Assembly: GCA_029959605.1 (NCBI GenBank)
Contig: JASCOC010000012.1
Coordinates: 59,959-123,958 of the forward strand
Reading direction: 5' to 3'
Origin: Lysobacteraceae bacterium PS02340
Lineage (GTDB): Bacteria; Pseudomonadota; Gammaproteobacteria; Xanthomonadales; Xanthomonadaceae
Length of the DNA stretch: 64,000 bases
Positions 35,159 through 45,312 of the stretch are shown piece after piece (within the stretch, counting starts at the first letter, position 1; each line of letters starts with the position of its first letter). Position numbers and translations under genes: made by a program. Under the pieces are notes generated by a model. The model had not been told where the DNA came from, searched no databases, and worked only from the letters and a program-made list of their open reading frames with translations.

Positions 35159-36277
35159 TTGTCCCAGTCGCATGTCTCCGTCCGACCCGCGTTTCCGTTG
35201 CGGGCCCTTGGTCTGGCCGCCGCGCTCGTGCTGTCCGCCTGCGGCGGGGGCGAGGCCGGACCGTCCGGCCAGGCCGCAGCCGCGCCCGTACCGGTGACGA
35301 CGACCGTCGCAGCGCCGCGGCAATGGAACGACAGCGTCACTGCGCTGGGCACCGTGAATGCGCGCGAGTCGATCACCGTGACCGCCAAGGTCAGCGAAAT
35401 CGTGCAGCGCGTGCACTTCGACAGTGGCGACGAGGTGGCGGCCGGCGCGCCGCTGATCACGCTCAGCGGCAACCAGCAGCAGGCCACCTTGCAGGCGGCC
35501 GAGGCCGCGGCGATCGATGCCGACAGCCAGTTCCGTCGCGGCGCCGAGCTGGTCGACAGCCAGCTGATCGCGCGCGCGTCGGTCGACACCTTGCGCGCGA
35601 ACCGCGACTCGGCGCGCGCCAACGTCGCCGAGATGCGGGCCAATATCAGCGACCGCACCATCCGCGCCCCGTTCGCCGGCGTTCTGGGTCTGCGCCAGGT
35701 GAGCCCGGGCGCATTGGTCACACCCGGCACGCCGATCGCCACGCTCGACGACATCGGTGCGGTCTATGTCGATTTTCCGGTGCCCGAGACGCAGCTCTCG
35801 CGCGTGGTCAACGGCCAGCGCCTGTTCGGCCGCGTGGCCTCGTTCCCGGGTCGCGATTTCGAGGGCGTGGTGCAGACGGTCGATGCGCGCATCGATCCGC
35901 AGTCGCGCGCGGTGACCGTGCGCGGTGCGTTCGAGAATCCGGATCGCGAGCTGCGCCCCGGCATGCTGGTGCAGGTGCGCCTGCAGCAGGCGGCGCGCGA
36001 GGCGCTGATGATTCCCGAGATCGCGGTGATCCAGGTCGGACGCGACACCTTCGTGTATCGCGTGCGCGAGGACGAGACCGTCGAGCAGGCACCGGTGACG
36101 GTCGGCGTGCGCGCGGAAGGCCTGGTCGAGATCCTCGACGGCCTGGAGCCGAATACCCGCATCGTCGTCGACGGCACCGGCAAGCTGCGGCCCGGCATGC
36201 AGATCACCGAGGGCACGGTGCAGGAAGCGAAAGCGCAGCAGGCCGACGAGGCCGCACCGGCGGGTAACGCCCAGTGA
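35159..36277 (+). CDS. RND efflux periplasmic adaptor, lipoprotein
   Basis: The 372-residue membrane fusion protein has a lipobox ending at Cys28 (VLSAC), a barrel-sandwich half-motif (ITVTAKVSEIVQRVHFDSGD), a helical hairpin and the second half-motif RTIRAPFAGVLGLRQVSPGA, then beta-barrel regions. It links the RND pump to an outer-membrane channel, for which no gene is present here. It starts at TTG, because no ATG in frame leaves the signal sequence intact. A TAAGAT hexamer at 35124 may be its -10. Overlaps the pump gene (GTGA). Confidence 0.88.
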   Translation: MSQSHVSVRPAFPLRALGLAAALVLSACGGGEAGPSGQAAAAPVPVTTTVAAPRQWNDSVTALGTVNARESITVTAKVSEIVQRVHFDSGDEVAAGAPLITLSGNQQQATLQAAEAAAIDADSQFRRGAELVDSQLIARASVDTLRANRDSARANVAEMRANISDRTIRAPFAGVLGLRQVSPGALVTPGTPIATLDDIGAVYVDFPVPETQLSRVVNGQRLFGRVASFPGRDFEGVVQTVDARIDPQSRAVTVRGAFENPDRELRPGMLVQVRLQQAAREALMIPEIAVIQVGRDTFVYRVREDETVEQAPVTVGVRAEGLVEILDGLEPNTRIVVDGTGKLRPGMQITEGTVQEAKAQQADEAAPAGNAQ

Positions 36278-39200
36278 AGCTGTCCGATCTCTCGATCAAG
36301 CGGCCGGTCTTCGCGGCTGTCATCAGCCTGCTGCTGGTCGTGCTGGGCATCATGGCGTTCATGCGCCTGACGGTGCGCGAACTGCCGAACGTCGATCCGC
36401 CGATCGTTTCGGTCGACGTCAGCTATGCCGGTGCGTCGGCGGCCGTCGTCGAAACCCGCATCACCCAGATCCTCGAGGACGCGCTGGCCGGCATCGAGGG
36501 CATCCGCACGATCGAGTCGCGCAGCCGCAACGGCCGCTCCGACGTCACCATCGAATTCAACCTCAACCGCGACATCGAAGCGGCGGCCAACGACGTGCGC
36601 GATGCGATCAGCCGCGTCATGGACCGCATGCCGATCGAGGCCGACCCGCCGGAGATCTCCAAGGTCGAGGCCGACGCCGATCCGATCATGTGGCTCAACA
36701 TGCGCTCCACGGTGATGGACACCATGGAGTTGAGCGACTACGCCGATCGCTACGTCGTCGACCGTCTGTCCTCGCTCGACGGCGTGGCCCGCGTGCAGCT
36801 CAGCGGTGCGCAGCGCTACTCGATGCGCATCTGGCTCGACCGCGATGCGATGGCCGCGCGCGGCATCACCGCCAACGATGTCGAGACCGCGCTGCGCAAC
36901 GAGAATGTCGAACTGCCGGCCGGCCGCATCGAGTCGGAAACCCGCGACTTCACCCTGCGCGTGGAGCGCGGCTATCGCGAGCCCGAGCAGTTCGCGACGA
37001 TCCCGCTGCGCCGCGGCGACGACGGCTACGTGATCCGCATGGGCGACGTGGCCCGGATCGAGCTGGGCACGGCCGAGCGTCGCTCCTACATGCGCAGCAA
37101 CTCGGTGCCCAACGTCGGTCTCGGCATCGTGCGCACCTCGATCGCCAACGCGCTCGACGTGGCCCACGCCGCGCGCGCGGAGGCCGAGCGCATCCAGCAG
37201 GCGCTGCCCGAAGGCACCGAGATCTTCGTCGCCGCCGACAACACCGTTTTCATCGACGCGGCGATCAGCCGCGTGTACTGGACGCTGGCCGAAGCGATGG
37301 GCCTGGTGTTCGTCGTCATCTGGCTGTTCCTGGGCAGCCTGCGCGCGGCACTGATTCCCGCGATCACGGTGCCGGTGTGCCTGGTCGCGGCCTTCATCGC
37401 GCTGTACGCATTCGGCTTCTCGATCAACCTGCTGACCCTGCTCGCGCTGGTGTTGTGTATCGGCCTCGTCGTCGACGACGCGATCATCGTGCTGGAGAAC
37501 GTGCAGCGCCGCGCCGATCTCGGCGAGCCGCCCCTGGTCGCGGCCAAACGCGGCACCGCGCAGGTCGCGTTCGCGGTCATCGCGACGACCGCGGTGCTGG
37601 TCGCGGTGTTCCTGCCGGTCGGTTTCATGGAAGGCAATTCCGGACGGCTGTTCCGCGAACTGTCGGTCGCCCTGGCCGGCGCGGTCGCGCTGTCGGCGTT
37701 CATCGCGCTGACGCTGACGCCGATGATGTGCTCCAAGCTCGTGCGCCCGCAGAGCCACAAGAAGACCGGCTTCAACGCGTGGACCAACCGCCACCTCACG
37801 CGCTTGTCCAACGGCTACGGCCGTCGCGTCGGTGGGCTGGTCGCATTGTCGGGTGGCCGCCTGTTGCTGCTCGTGGTCGGTGCGATGGCGGTCTGCGCCG
37901 TGGCCGCGGTGCTGCTGTACTGGCGCGTGCCCAGCGAGCTGTCGCCGGCCGAGGACCGCGGCCGCTTCTTCATCGGCGTCGATGGCCCGGAAGGTGCGGG
38001 TTACGACTACACGGTCGCGCAGATGCAGCAGGTCGAGCGGATCTTCGCGCCGCTGGTCGGCGACGACCAGCCGATCGAACGCGCCAACTCGCGCGTGCCG
38101 CGCGGCTGGGGCGGCAGCGAGGACATGCACACCGGACAGATCGTGGTGTTCCTGCAGGACTGGCGCACGCGCGACGTCAGCACGGCGTCGGTCGTCGAAC
38201 AGCTGCGCGGCCAGCTGGCGGAACTGCCGGGCGTGCAGGCGCGCGCCAACGTGCCCGGTGGCCTGGTCGGCGGTCGCGGCCAGCGTTACCAGCTGGTGCT
38301 GGGCGGTCCTGACTACGCCGAGATCGCGCAGTGGCGCGATCGCATGCTGGCGCGCATGCGCGAGAACCCGGGCATCCAGGATCCGGATTCCGACTACAAG
38401 GAAACGCGTCCGCAGATGCGCGTCGACATCGACCGCGCGCGCGCGTCCGATCTCGGCGTGTCGGTGCAGGAGATCGGCCGCACGCTGGAAACCATGATGG
38501 GCCAGCGCCAGGTCACGACCTTCGTCGACAACGGCGAGGAGTACGACGTGCTGCTGCAGGCGGATCGCGACCGTCGCATGTCGCCGTCCGATCTCACCGG
38601 CACCTTCGTGCGCGGCCGCGACGACACACTGGTGCCGCTGTCGAATCTGGTGACGCTCAGCGAGATCGCCGAGCCCGGCAGCTTCAACCGCTTCAACCGT
38701 CTGCGTGCGATCACCATCGCCGCAGGCCTCGCGCCGGGCTACACGATGAGCGAGGCGATCGCGTGGACCAACGAGGTCGCCGCCGAAGAACTGCCGGACT
38801 ACGCACAGGTCGACTGGAAGGGCGAGAGCCGGGAATTCCAGGAAGCCGGCGGCGCGGTGCTGCTGACCTTCGCGATGGCGTTGCTGATCGTCTATCTGGT
38901 GCTGGCGGCGCAGTTCGAGAGCTTCATCCATCCGCTGTCGATCATGCTGACGGTGCCGCTGGCGGTGCTCGGCGCGCTGCTCGGACTGTGGGCGACCGGC
39001 AGCACGCTGAATCTCTTCAGCCAGATCGGCATCGTGATGCTGATCGGCCTGGCGGCGAAGAACGGCATCCTGATCGTCGAGTTCGCCAACCAGCTGCGCG
39101 ACGACGGCCGCACCGTGCGCGAGGCGATTACCGAGGCGTCTGCGGTGCGTCTGCGCCCGATCCTGATGACCTCGGCGGCGACGATCATGGGCGCGATTCC

Positions 39201-39411
39201 GCTGGTCGTGGCCGGCGGCCCGGGTTCGGCGAGCCGCGCGACGATCGGCATCGTGGTGATCTTCGGCGTCGCGTTCTCGACGCTGCTATCGCTGTTCGTC
39301 GTGCCGGCGTTCTATGCGCTGCTCGCGCCGTTCACGCGTTCGCCCGAAGCGCTGGCGCACGAACTCGAGCGGCTCGAAGGCGAGACGCCCGAAGTCAGCG
39401 GCCATGCCTGA
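36274..39411 (+). CDS. RND-family efflux pump, inner-membrane subunit
   Basis: The 1045-residue protein has the AcrB/MexF layout: an N-terminal helix (LSIKRPVFAAVISLLLVVLG), two large periplasmic loops and two bundles of helices. The proton-relay segment LVLCIGLVVDDAIIVLENVQ and the second-half GLAAKNGILIVEFANQL are intact. It exports drugs, dyes or lipids using the proton gradient; the substrate is unknown. It starts at a GTG inside the adaptor stop. A very long antisense frame opposite is a shadow. Confidence 0.94.
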   Translation: MKLSDLSIKRPVFAAVISLLLVVLGIMAFMRLTVRELPNVDPPIVSVDVSYAGASAAVVETRITQILEDALAGIEGIRTIESRSRNGRSDVTIEFNLNRDIEAAANDVRDAISRVMDRMPIEADPPEISKVEADADPIMWLNMRSTVMDTMELSDYADRYVVDRLSSLDGVARVQLSGAQRYSMRIWLDRDAMAARGITANDVETALRNENVELPAGRIESETRDFTLRVERGYREPEQFATIPLRRGDDGYVIRMGDVARIELGTAERRSYMRSNSVPNVGLGIVRTSIANALDVAHAARAEAERIQQALPEGTEIFVAADNTVFIDAAISRVYWTLAEAMGLVFVVIWLFLGSLRAALIPAITVPVCLVAAFIALYAFGFSINLLTLLALVLCIGLVVDDAIIVLENVQRRADLGEPPLVAAKRGTAQVAFAVIATTAVLVAVFLPVGFMEGNSGRLFRELSVALAGAVALSAFIALTLTPMMCSKLVRPQSHKKTGFNAWTNRHLTRLSNGYGRRVGGLVALSGGRLLLLVVGAMAVCAVAAVLLYWRVPSELSPAEDRGRFFIGVDGPEGAGYDYTVAQMQQVERIFAPLVGDDQPIERANSRVPRGWGGSEDMHTGQIVVFLQDWRTRDVSTASVVEQLRGQLAELPGVQARANVPGGLVGGRGQRYQLVLGGPDYAEIAQWRDRMLARMRENPGIQDPDSDYKETRPQMRVDIDRARASDLGVSVQEIGRTLETMMGQRQVTTFVDNGEEYDVLLQADRDRRMSPSDLTGTFVRGRDDTLVPLSNLVTLSEIAEPGSFNRFNRLRAITIAAGLAPGYTMSEAIAWTNEVAAEELPDYAQVDWKGESREFQEAGGAVLLTFAMALLIVYLVLAAQFESFIHPLSIMLTVPLAVLGALLGLWATGSTLNLFSQIGIVMLIGLAAKNGILIVEFANQLRDDGRTVREAITEASAVRLRPILMTSAATIMGAIPLVVAGGPGSASRATIGIVVIFGVAFSTLLSLFVVPAFYALLAPFTRSPEALAHELERLEGETPEVSGHA

Positions 39412-39961
39412 CGCCGCGCGCTGGGACGCGGTGCGTCTGGGCGGTGCGGGCTTCGTGCTCCGCCGCTGGCGCGCCGGTGATCTCGGCGCGCTGTTGCACC
39501 ACGCGGACGATCCACTGATCAATCGCGGCCTGAGCGACCGCTTTCCGCATCCCTATACGCGCGCCGACGGCGAGGCCTTTCTCGCCGGACACGTGGTCGA
39601 TCTGTCGCTGCCGGTGCTGGCGATCGAGATCGATGGCACCGCCTGCGGCAGCATCGGCGTGCGCCACGCCGCGAGCGGCGAGCGCGCGCATGCGGCGGAG
39701 CTCGGCTACTGGCTCGGCCGTGCGCACTGGAACCGCGGCGTGATGCGCCAGGTCGTCGCGCGGTACGTGCCCTGGGTGATGGACGCGCTGTCGCTGACGC
39801 GCCTGCAGGCCAACGTGCTCGACATCAATCCGGCTTCGGCGCGGGTGCTGCAAGCGAACGGTTTCGTCGAGGAAGGCCTGCTGCGCGGCGCGATCCGCAA
39901 ACCCGACGGGCTGCACGATCTGCGCGTATTCGCACTGCTGCGCGACGCCGCGATCGGCTGA
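39404..39961 (+). CDS. GNAT-family N-acetyltransferase (RimJ/RimL type)
   Basis: The 185-residue enzyme resembles ribosomal-protein-alanine acetyltransferases: FVLRRWRAGDLGAL at the start, GYWLGRAHWNRGVMRQVV as the acetyl-CoA loop and LQANVLDINPASARVLQANGF at the end. It would acetylate an amino group on a protein or small molecule. It overlaps the RND pump gene by 8 bases and so is probably co-translated. Confidence 0.87.
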   Translation: MPDAARWDAVRLGGAGFVLRRWRAGDLGALLHHADDPLINRGLSDRFPHPYTRADGEAFLAGHVVDLSLPVLAIEIDGTACGSIGVRHAASGERAHAAELGYWLGRAHWNRGVMRQVVARYVPWVMDALSLTRLQANVLDINPASARVLQANGFVEEGLLRGAIRKPDGLHDLRVFALLRDAAIG

Positions 39962-40072
39962 TCCACGCGCGAAAAGCCCGGCGGACGGGGCACGCCGCGC
40001 GGAAATGCAGGTATCGTGTCCGCCAGTTGCGACGGGGATCGCGACAGCCACCCGACGGGAGCATCGCGCAAC

Positions 40073-41563
40073 GTGGATACCTTACTCAGTGCATTGAACG
40101 GGCTGATCTGGAGCAAGGCGCTGATCGCGCTGTGCCTGGGCGCGGGCCTCTGGTTTTCGTTCCGCACCCGTTTCATGCAGGTCCGCGGCTTCGTCGAGAT
40201 GACTCGGCTGACCTTCAGCGGCAAGAGCTCGAACGCGGGCGTGTCCTCGTTCCAGGCGCTGGCGATGTCGATGGCCGGCCGGATCGGCATCGGCAACATC
40301 GCCGGCGTCGCGACCGCGATCGCCTTCGGCGGTCCCGGGGCGGTGTTCTGGATGTGGGTGATGGGCTTCCTCGGCGCCTCGACCTCGTTCGTCGAATGCA
40401 CGCTGGCGCAGATCTACAAGGAAAAGGACAGCGAAGGGCGCTACCGCGGCGGCCCGGCCTACTACATCGAAAAGGCCATGGGCCTGAAGTGGTACGCGCT
40501 GGCGTTCGCGTTCGCGACGCTGATCGCTGCCGGTCTGCTGATGCCGGGTGTGCAGGCGAACGCGATCGCCGACAGCATCGCCAACGCCTGCGCGGGCACT
40601 TCGGTCTGCGGCGACCTGTCCGGCCAGTGGATGGGCATGGACGCGCGCACGGCGCTCAAGGCGGGGATCGGCATCACCGTGGCGCTGATGCTGTCGGTGA
40701 TCATCTTCGGCGGCGTCAAGCGCATCGCGGCGTTCGCCGAATTGTTCGTGCCGTTCATGGCGCTGGCATACATCTTCATCGCGGTCGCGGTGATGATCAT
40801 CAACTACGACTTCGTGCCGACGATGTTCCGCATGATCTTCGAGAGCGCGTTCGGCGTGCACGCTGGCTTCGGCGCGATGCTGGGCCTGGCGATCGAGTGG
40901 GGCGTCAAGCGCGGCATCTACGCCAACGAGGCCGGCCAAGGCACCGGTCCGCATGCGGCGGCCGCGGCCGAGGTGTCGCACCCGGCCAAGCAGGGGTACG
41001 TGCAGGCGTGGGCGATCTACTTCGACACGATGCTGGTCTGCACCGCGACCGCGTTCCTGATCCTGGCGACCGGCATGTACAACGTGATCATGCCCGACGG
41101 CACCGTGCTGCATCAGGCGCTGCCCGGCGTGGAAGCGGGCTCGGGCTTCGCCCAGGCGGGCATCGAATCGATCCTGCCGGGCTGGGGCGCAGCGATGGTC
41201 GCCGTGGCGCTGTTCTTCTTCGCGTTCACCACGATCATGGCCTATTACTACATGGCCGAAACCAACCTCACCTACCTCAACAACCACGTCGCCCGGCCGA
41301 CCCGCACGCTGCTGCTGCGTCTCGCGATCCTGGGCATGGTGATCTTCGGCGCGGTGCGCAGCGCGGAGATGGCGTGGATGCTCGGCGACATCGGCGTCGG
41401 TCTGATGGCGTGGCTCAACATCGTCGCGATCCTGATCCTGCAGAAGCCCGCGATGCTCGCGTTGCGCGACTACGAGACGCAGAAGAAGCAGGGTCTCGAC
41501 CCGATCTTCGATCCCGACAAGCTCGGGATCCGCAATGCCGATTTCTGGCGCAAGGCCCCCTGA
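40073..41563 (+). CDS. Sodium:alanine/glycine symporter (AGCS family)
   Basis: The 496-residue carrier has about ten membrane helices and AGCS signatures: LNGLIWSKALIALCLGAGLW, SMAGRIGIGNIAGVATAIAF and EWGVKRGIYANEAGQGTGPH. It imports alanine, glycine or similar amino acids with sodium. The GTG at 40073 fits the family start; a longer frame from 40016 adds 19 polar residues unlike the family. The gene ends 1 base before the next start codon. Confidence 0.92.
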   Translation: MDTLLSALNGLIWSKALIALCLGAGLWFSFRTRFMQVRGFVEMTRLTFSGKSSNAGVSSFQALAMSMAGRIGIGNIAGVATAIAFGGPGAVFWMWVMGFLGASTSFVECTLAQIYKEKDSEGRYRGGPAYYIEKAMGLKWYALAFAFATLIAAGLLMPGVQANAIADSIANACAGTSVCGDLSGQWMGMDARTALKAGIGITVALMLSVIIFGGVKRIAAFAELFVPFMALAYIFIAVAVMIINYDFVPTMFRMIFESAFGVHAGFGAMLGLAIEWGVKRGIYANEAGQGTGPHAAAAAEVSHPAKQGYVQAWAIYFDTMLVCTATAFLILATGMYNVIMPDGTVLHQALPGVEAGSGFAQAGIESILPGWGAAMVAVALFFFAFTTIMAYYYMAETNLTYLNNHVARPTRTLLLRLAILGMVIFGAVRSAEMAWMLGDIGVGLMAWLNIVAILILQKPAMLALRDYETQKKQGLDPIFDPDKLGIRNADFWRKAP

Positions 41564-41564
41564 T

Positions 41565-42473
41565 ATGACGAAGTCCCCCTGGTCCGGCAGTGGCCGCGAC
41601 ACGCCACGCACACCAGCGCCCGCACCCGGCCGTGACAGCCCATGGGGCGCGCGTTCGCGTCCTGACACGCCTGCACCGCCGCGCGCTGCTGCGCCGCGGC
41701 CTGATGTACGCGCGGACGACGCGGAGGGCAGCGAAACCGAAGACCGGCGCGAGATGCGCCTCTACGGGCGCAACGCGATCGACGCCGTATTCGCGCGTCG
41801 ACCCGACGCGATCCGCAAGCTCTATCTGCTCGAGGCGCGCATCCCGCAGCTGCAGCCCCTGTTGAAGTGGTGCGCGGCGAATCGCGTCGGCTATCGCGTC
41901 GTCGCCGAGGACGATCTGCGCAAGCTCGCGGCCAGCTCGCACCACGAAGGCGTCGTCGCCGACGTGCTGCGCGAGGCGCCGCAGTCGCTGGGCACCTGGC
42001 TGCAGTCGCTGCCGGCCGGTCCGGTGTGCGCGCTGTGGCTCGATGGCGTGGGCAATCCGCACAACCTCGGCGCGATCCTGCGTTCGGCCGCGCACTTCGG
42101 CGTGGGCGCGATCCTGCTGCCGAAGACCTCGCCGCTGGCGCTGTCCGGCGCGGCCGCGCGCGTCGCCGAAGGTGGCGCCGAATCGGTGCCGTTCGTGCGC
42201 CTCGGCCGCGACGACAATTCGCTGGCCCAGCTGCGCAGCGCCGGTTTCTCGCTCGCGGCGACCGTCGTGCGCGGCGGCGACAGTGTGTTCGCGAAACCGC
42301 TGCCCGAACGCGTCGTGTTCGTCATCGGTTCCGAAGGCGAGGGCATGGATCCCGAACTCGCCAAGGCCTGCGATCTGCGCGTCGGCATCCCGGGCAGCGG
42401 CAAGGTCGAAAGCCTCAACGTCGCTTCAGCGACGGCCGTACTGCTGGCGCAGTGGACCCAGCACCGGACATGA
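41565..42473 (+). CDS. SpoU/TrmH-family RNA methyltransferase
   Basis: The 302-residue protein has a disordered Pro/Arg-rich N-terminus (to about 60), a substrate-binding domain (MRLYGRNAIDAVFARR) and the knotted SPOUT domain with motifs DGVGNPHNLGAILRSAAHFG, VIGSEGEGMDP and GSGKVESLNVASATAV. It would methylate a ribose 2'-OH in tRNA or rRNA; the target is not predictable from sequence. It overlaps the next gene by 4 bases (ATGA). Confidence 0.9.
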   Translation: MTKSPWSGSGRDTPRTPAPAPGRDSPWGARSRPDTPAPPRAAAPRPDVRADDAEGSETEDRREMRLYGRNAIDAVFARRPDAIRKLYLLEARIPQLQPLLKWCAANRVGYRVVAEDDLRKLAASSHHEGVVADVLREAPQSLGTWLQSLPAGPVCALWLDGVGNPHNLGAILRSAAHFGVGAILLPKTSPLALSGAAARVAEGGAESVPFVRLGRDDNSLAQLRSAGFSLAATVVRGGDSVFAKPLPERVVFVIGSEGEGMDPELAKACDLRVGIPGSGKVESLNVASATAVLLAQWTQHRT

Positions 42474-43280
42474 GTCACTGGCGTGATCTTGCGTCGTGGC
42501 GCGAGGATGCCCCGGCTGCAAGAGCGTCAGACAGCATTTTGCAGCTGGATGGGCGCCTGCTCCCGGGTTCGTGTGATCTGTGTGGATCGTCACGGGGATT
42601 CTCGCCCGCACTCGATCCCGCCGACGCGCGAGAAGGACTGCGTTGCACGACGTGTGGCTGTAATGCGCGTCAGCGCGCGGCAGGCGGTCTGCTGCTGCAA
42701 CAGCTGGCCGCGCACGCGCACCCACGGATCCATCTAACGGAACAGGCGAGTCGTCTCTACCTCGCCATGCGGCGCCGCTTTCAACGAACGACCGGCGCGG
42801 AGTTCGTCGGCAGTTGGCGCAAGCGTCTGCGTCTCTCATCCTGGCTGTGGCGAAAAGGCCTTTTCGAAATCGTCCGACACGGCGATGTCACGGCTTCCGA
42901 CTGGGTGGATGGTGCGCTGGACGCCGTGCTCAGCCTCGATGTGCTGGAGCATGTGCCGGACGCGCGCAGCGCTTTCTCGGAGCTGGCACGCGTGATCCGA
43001 CCTGGGGGGGGTACTCGTGATGACGATTCCCTTCTACGAAGACGCGTTGCAGAGCACACAGATCGCAACGCTGTCCGCTGCGGGAGCGGTCGAGTTCGTC
43101 GGCGAGCCCGAGTACCACGGGGATCCGCTGGGCAGCGGCGTTCCGTGCTTCCATCACTTCGGCTGGGCGTTGCTGCAGGATCTGCGTGACGCTGGCTTCA
43201 ACGACGCGGCTGCGCATCGCGTTTCCGACGTCACACGTGGTCTTCCACACGGCATCTGGGTGATCGTTGCGAATCGCTGA
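42470..43280 (+). pseudogene. SAM-dependent methyltransferase gene, frameshifted in a G8 run
   Basis: Two adjacent frames form one protein: 42470-43189 gives a Zn-ribbon-like start (CDLCGSS, then CTTCGCNARQR) and the SAM-fold stretch LDAVLSLDVLEHVPDA; the other frame continues from 43012 to 43280 (VLVMTIPFYEDALQS). The break is at eight G residues at 43004-43011; with seven, the reading would be RVIRPGGVLVMTIPFY, the usual post-motif sequence, and the product would be 269 residues. It may be a true mutation, a phase-variable site or a sequencing error. Coupled by ATGA to the SpoU gene. Confidence 0.75.
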
Positions 43281-43298
43281 CGGCGATTCGCTGTCACG

Positions 43299-44738
43299 TC
43301 AGTGCTCTGGCGTGGCTTCGCTCTTCGGCGCGCTGCCGAATCCGCCTTCCGATTCCGCTGCCAGCCACGCGAACACGGCGTAGGCGGCGGTGTTCTGCGC
43401 GACGGCGTCGGGGTCGACCTTGTCGAATGTGTCGTTGGCGTTGTGGTGCAGGTCAAAATAGTCGGTGCCGTCCTGGCCCAGCCAGCCCCAGGCGCCGCCC
43501 TTGGCGGCCAGCGGCGAGATATCCGGCCCCGGTCCGCCCTTGTCCTGCAGGTAGTCGATACCGAGCGGGCGCAGCACCTCGGCGATCGCGTCGCTGGTCG
43601 CGCGCTGTTCGGCCGGTGCGCTGGTGTTGAAGCCGTAGATGCGGCCCGCGCCGAAGTCGCTTTCCGCGCCGACGACATGCTGCGCGATGACGTCTGCGCC
43701 GCCGTGTGCCTCGGCGTACGCACGCGCGCCGAGCAGGCCCTGTTCCTCGTTCGCGAACGCGACCACGCGCACCGTGCGGCGGGGACGCTGCGGCAGCTGC
43801 GCGATCAGATGACCGGCGGCCATCGTGATGCCGACGCCGGATGCATCGTCGACCGCGCCCGTGCCGAGATCCCACGAATCCAGATGTCCGCCGATCAGCA
43901 CGATCTCGCCTGGCGCTTCGCGGCCGGTGATTTCGGCGATGACGTTCTGCGAGGTGTAGTCGCCTTTCCAGCCGACATCCAGCGCCAGATGCACCTGCAC
44001 CGGTCCGCGGGTCAGCAGGCGCGCGAGCTGGTCGGCGTCGGGCAAGGACAACGCGGCGGACGGAATCGGGGTGACGTCGGCATCGAACCGGGTGATGCCG
44101 GTATTGGCGACGCGATGCGGACTGGTGCTGATCGAGCGCATCAGATAGCCGGCGGCGCCCTTGCGTGCCGCGATCGACGGACCGCGGCCACGCACCGGGC
44201 CGGCGGCGCCGTAGCCGCTGCCGTCGCGCGAACGCGCCATCGGCACGTCGACGAACGCGAGCTTGCCGCGCAGCGTCGCGGGATCGGCCGCTTCCAGCGC
44301 GGCGACGCTGTCGAAGCGCACGAGTTCGGCGGTGACGTCGCCGGCCGGGCTGCCGCCGAGCGCGGTGATCACCAACGGCTGCGCATGTGCGCCGACCACG
44401 GCCGCGTGTTCGCTGCGGCGCTCCCACTTCGGGAACGTCACCGGCTCGGTCCAGACCTTGTCGTAGCCGAGCGCCTCGAAGCGCGCCTTCGCCCAAGCGA
44501 CGGCGCGTGCGTCCGCCTCGCTGCCGGGGAGGCGCGGTCCGATTTCGGTGGTCAGCGATTCGATCAGCGCGTATGCGGTGCCGTCCTGCGCGGCGCGTTC
44601 GCGCAGTTGCGCGGCCTGCTCGAGTGCGGCTGCCGACAGCGGCGTGGACTCGCGCGATTGCGCGAATGCGGGAGACGCGGCCAGCAGCGCGGTCGACAGC
44701 AGGGCGATGGCCAGAGGCCTGATGGACGGAACGCGCAT
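43299..44738 (-). CDS. M28-family zinc peptidase, secreted
   Basis: The 479-residue protein has a signal peptide cleaved near AFAQ (residue about 26), a PA-type insert in the middle and the M28 zinc site: GGHLDSWD, GAVDDASGVG, FANEEQG, then VVGAESDFG and the last ligand in FDLHHNANDTFD. It likely cleaves peptides in the periplasm or outside the cell (aminopeptidase or carboxypeptidase). The ATG at 44738 is preferred because the signal follows at once. Confidence 0.93.
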   Translation of the reverse strand: MRVPSIRPLAIALLSTALLAASPAFAQSRESTPLSAAALEQAAQLRERAAQDGTAYALIESLTTEIGPRLPGSEADARAVAWAKARFEALGYDKVWTEPVTFPKWERRSEHAAVVGAHAQPLVITALGGSPAGDVTAELVRFDSVAALEAADPATLRGKLAFVDVPMARSRDGSGYGAAGPVRGRGPSIAARKGAAGYLMRSISTSPHRVANTGITRFDADVTPIPSAALSLPDADQLARLLTRGPVQVHLALDVGWKGDYTSQNVIAEITGREAPGEIVLIGGHLDSWDLGTGAVDDASGVGITMAAGHLIAQLPQRPRRTVRVVAFANEEQGLLGARAYAEAHGGADVIAQHVVGAESDFGAGRIYGFNTSAPAEQRATSDAIAEVLRPLGIDYLQDKGGPGPDISPLAAKGGAWGWLGQDGTDYFDLHHNANDTFDKVDPDAVAQNTAAYAVFAWLAAESEGGFGSAPKSEATPEH

Positions 44739-44771
44739 GTGGACGACTCCAGCGGTGAAGGGGATCGGCAG

Positions 44772-44811
44772 AAACAAGAAACGGGCCGCGGCATTGTCGC
44801 GCGCGGCCCGT
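44772..44811 (-). terminator. Rho-independent terminator of mscL
   Basis: On the minus strand the stem ACGGGCCGCG pairs with CGCGGCCCGT around an 11-base loop and is followed by TTCTTGTTTC. It lies 32 bases past the mscL stop codon. Confidence 0.78.
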
Positions 44812-44842
44812 CGGATTGCTCAAGCGTGTCTGGAACGCTGCG

Positions 44843-45271
44843 TCAGAGTTGCGGGCGCAGCGAATCGCGGATTTCGCGCAGCAGCTTCACTTCTTCGCTC
44901 GGCTCGGCCGGCTTGGCCGGTTCCGGTGCCTCGGCCTGCTTGCGCTTCAGGCGGTTGATGAACTTGACCGCGAGGAAGATCGCGAACGCGACGATGGTGA
45001 ACTGGATGATGGTGTTGATGAAGATGCCGTAGCCGATCGCGACCGCGGGAATCTCGTCGCCGGTGACGGCATCGACCGACGCCGCGCGCAGCGTGATGGC
45101 CAGTTCGGTGAAATCGACGTTGCCGATCAGCATGCCGATCGGCGGCATGATGATCTGGTCGACCAGGGCGGTGACGATCTTGCCGAACGATGCGCCGATC
45201 ACGACACCGACCGCAAGATCGATGACGTTGCCGCGGACCGCAAATTCCTTGAATTCGGACAGAATGCCCAT
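44843..45271 (-). CDS. mscL: Large-conductance mechanosensitive channel
   Basis: The 142-residue protein begins [20 protein letters not shown], the MscL N-terminal helix and first membrane segment, with the second segment [20 protein letters not shown] and the charged C-terminal helix ([12 protein letters not shown]). It forms a pressure-release channel during osmotic downshock. Length is close to E. coli MscL (136). Confidence 0.96.
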   Translation of the reverse strand: MGILSEFKEFAVRGNVIDLAVGVVIGASFGKIVTALVDQIIMPPIGMLIGNVDFTELAITLRAASVDAVTGDEIPAVAIGYGIFINTIIQFTIVAFAIFLAVKFINRLKRKQAEAPEPAKPAEPSEEVKLLREIRDSLRPQL

Positions 45272-45312
45272 GGATCACTCCTGCACTGTATTGGGGAAAC
45301 GAGCGCGAGTGA

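Noticed and set aside
35764..38931. 1055-residue minus-strand open frame
   Set aside because: It is antisense to the RND efflux genes; the His/Arg/Asp-rich product is typical of shadow frames.
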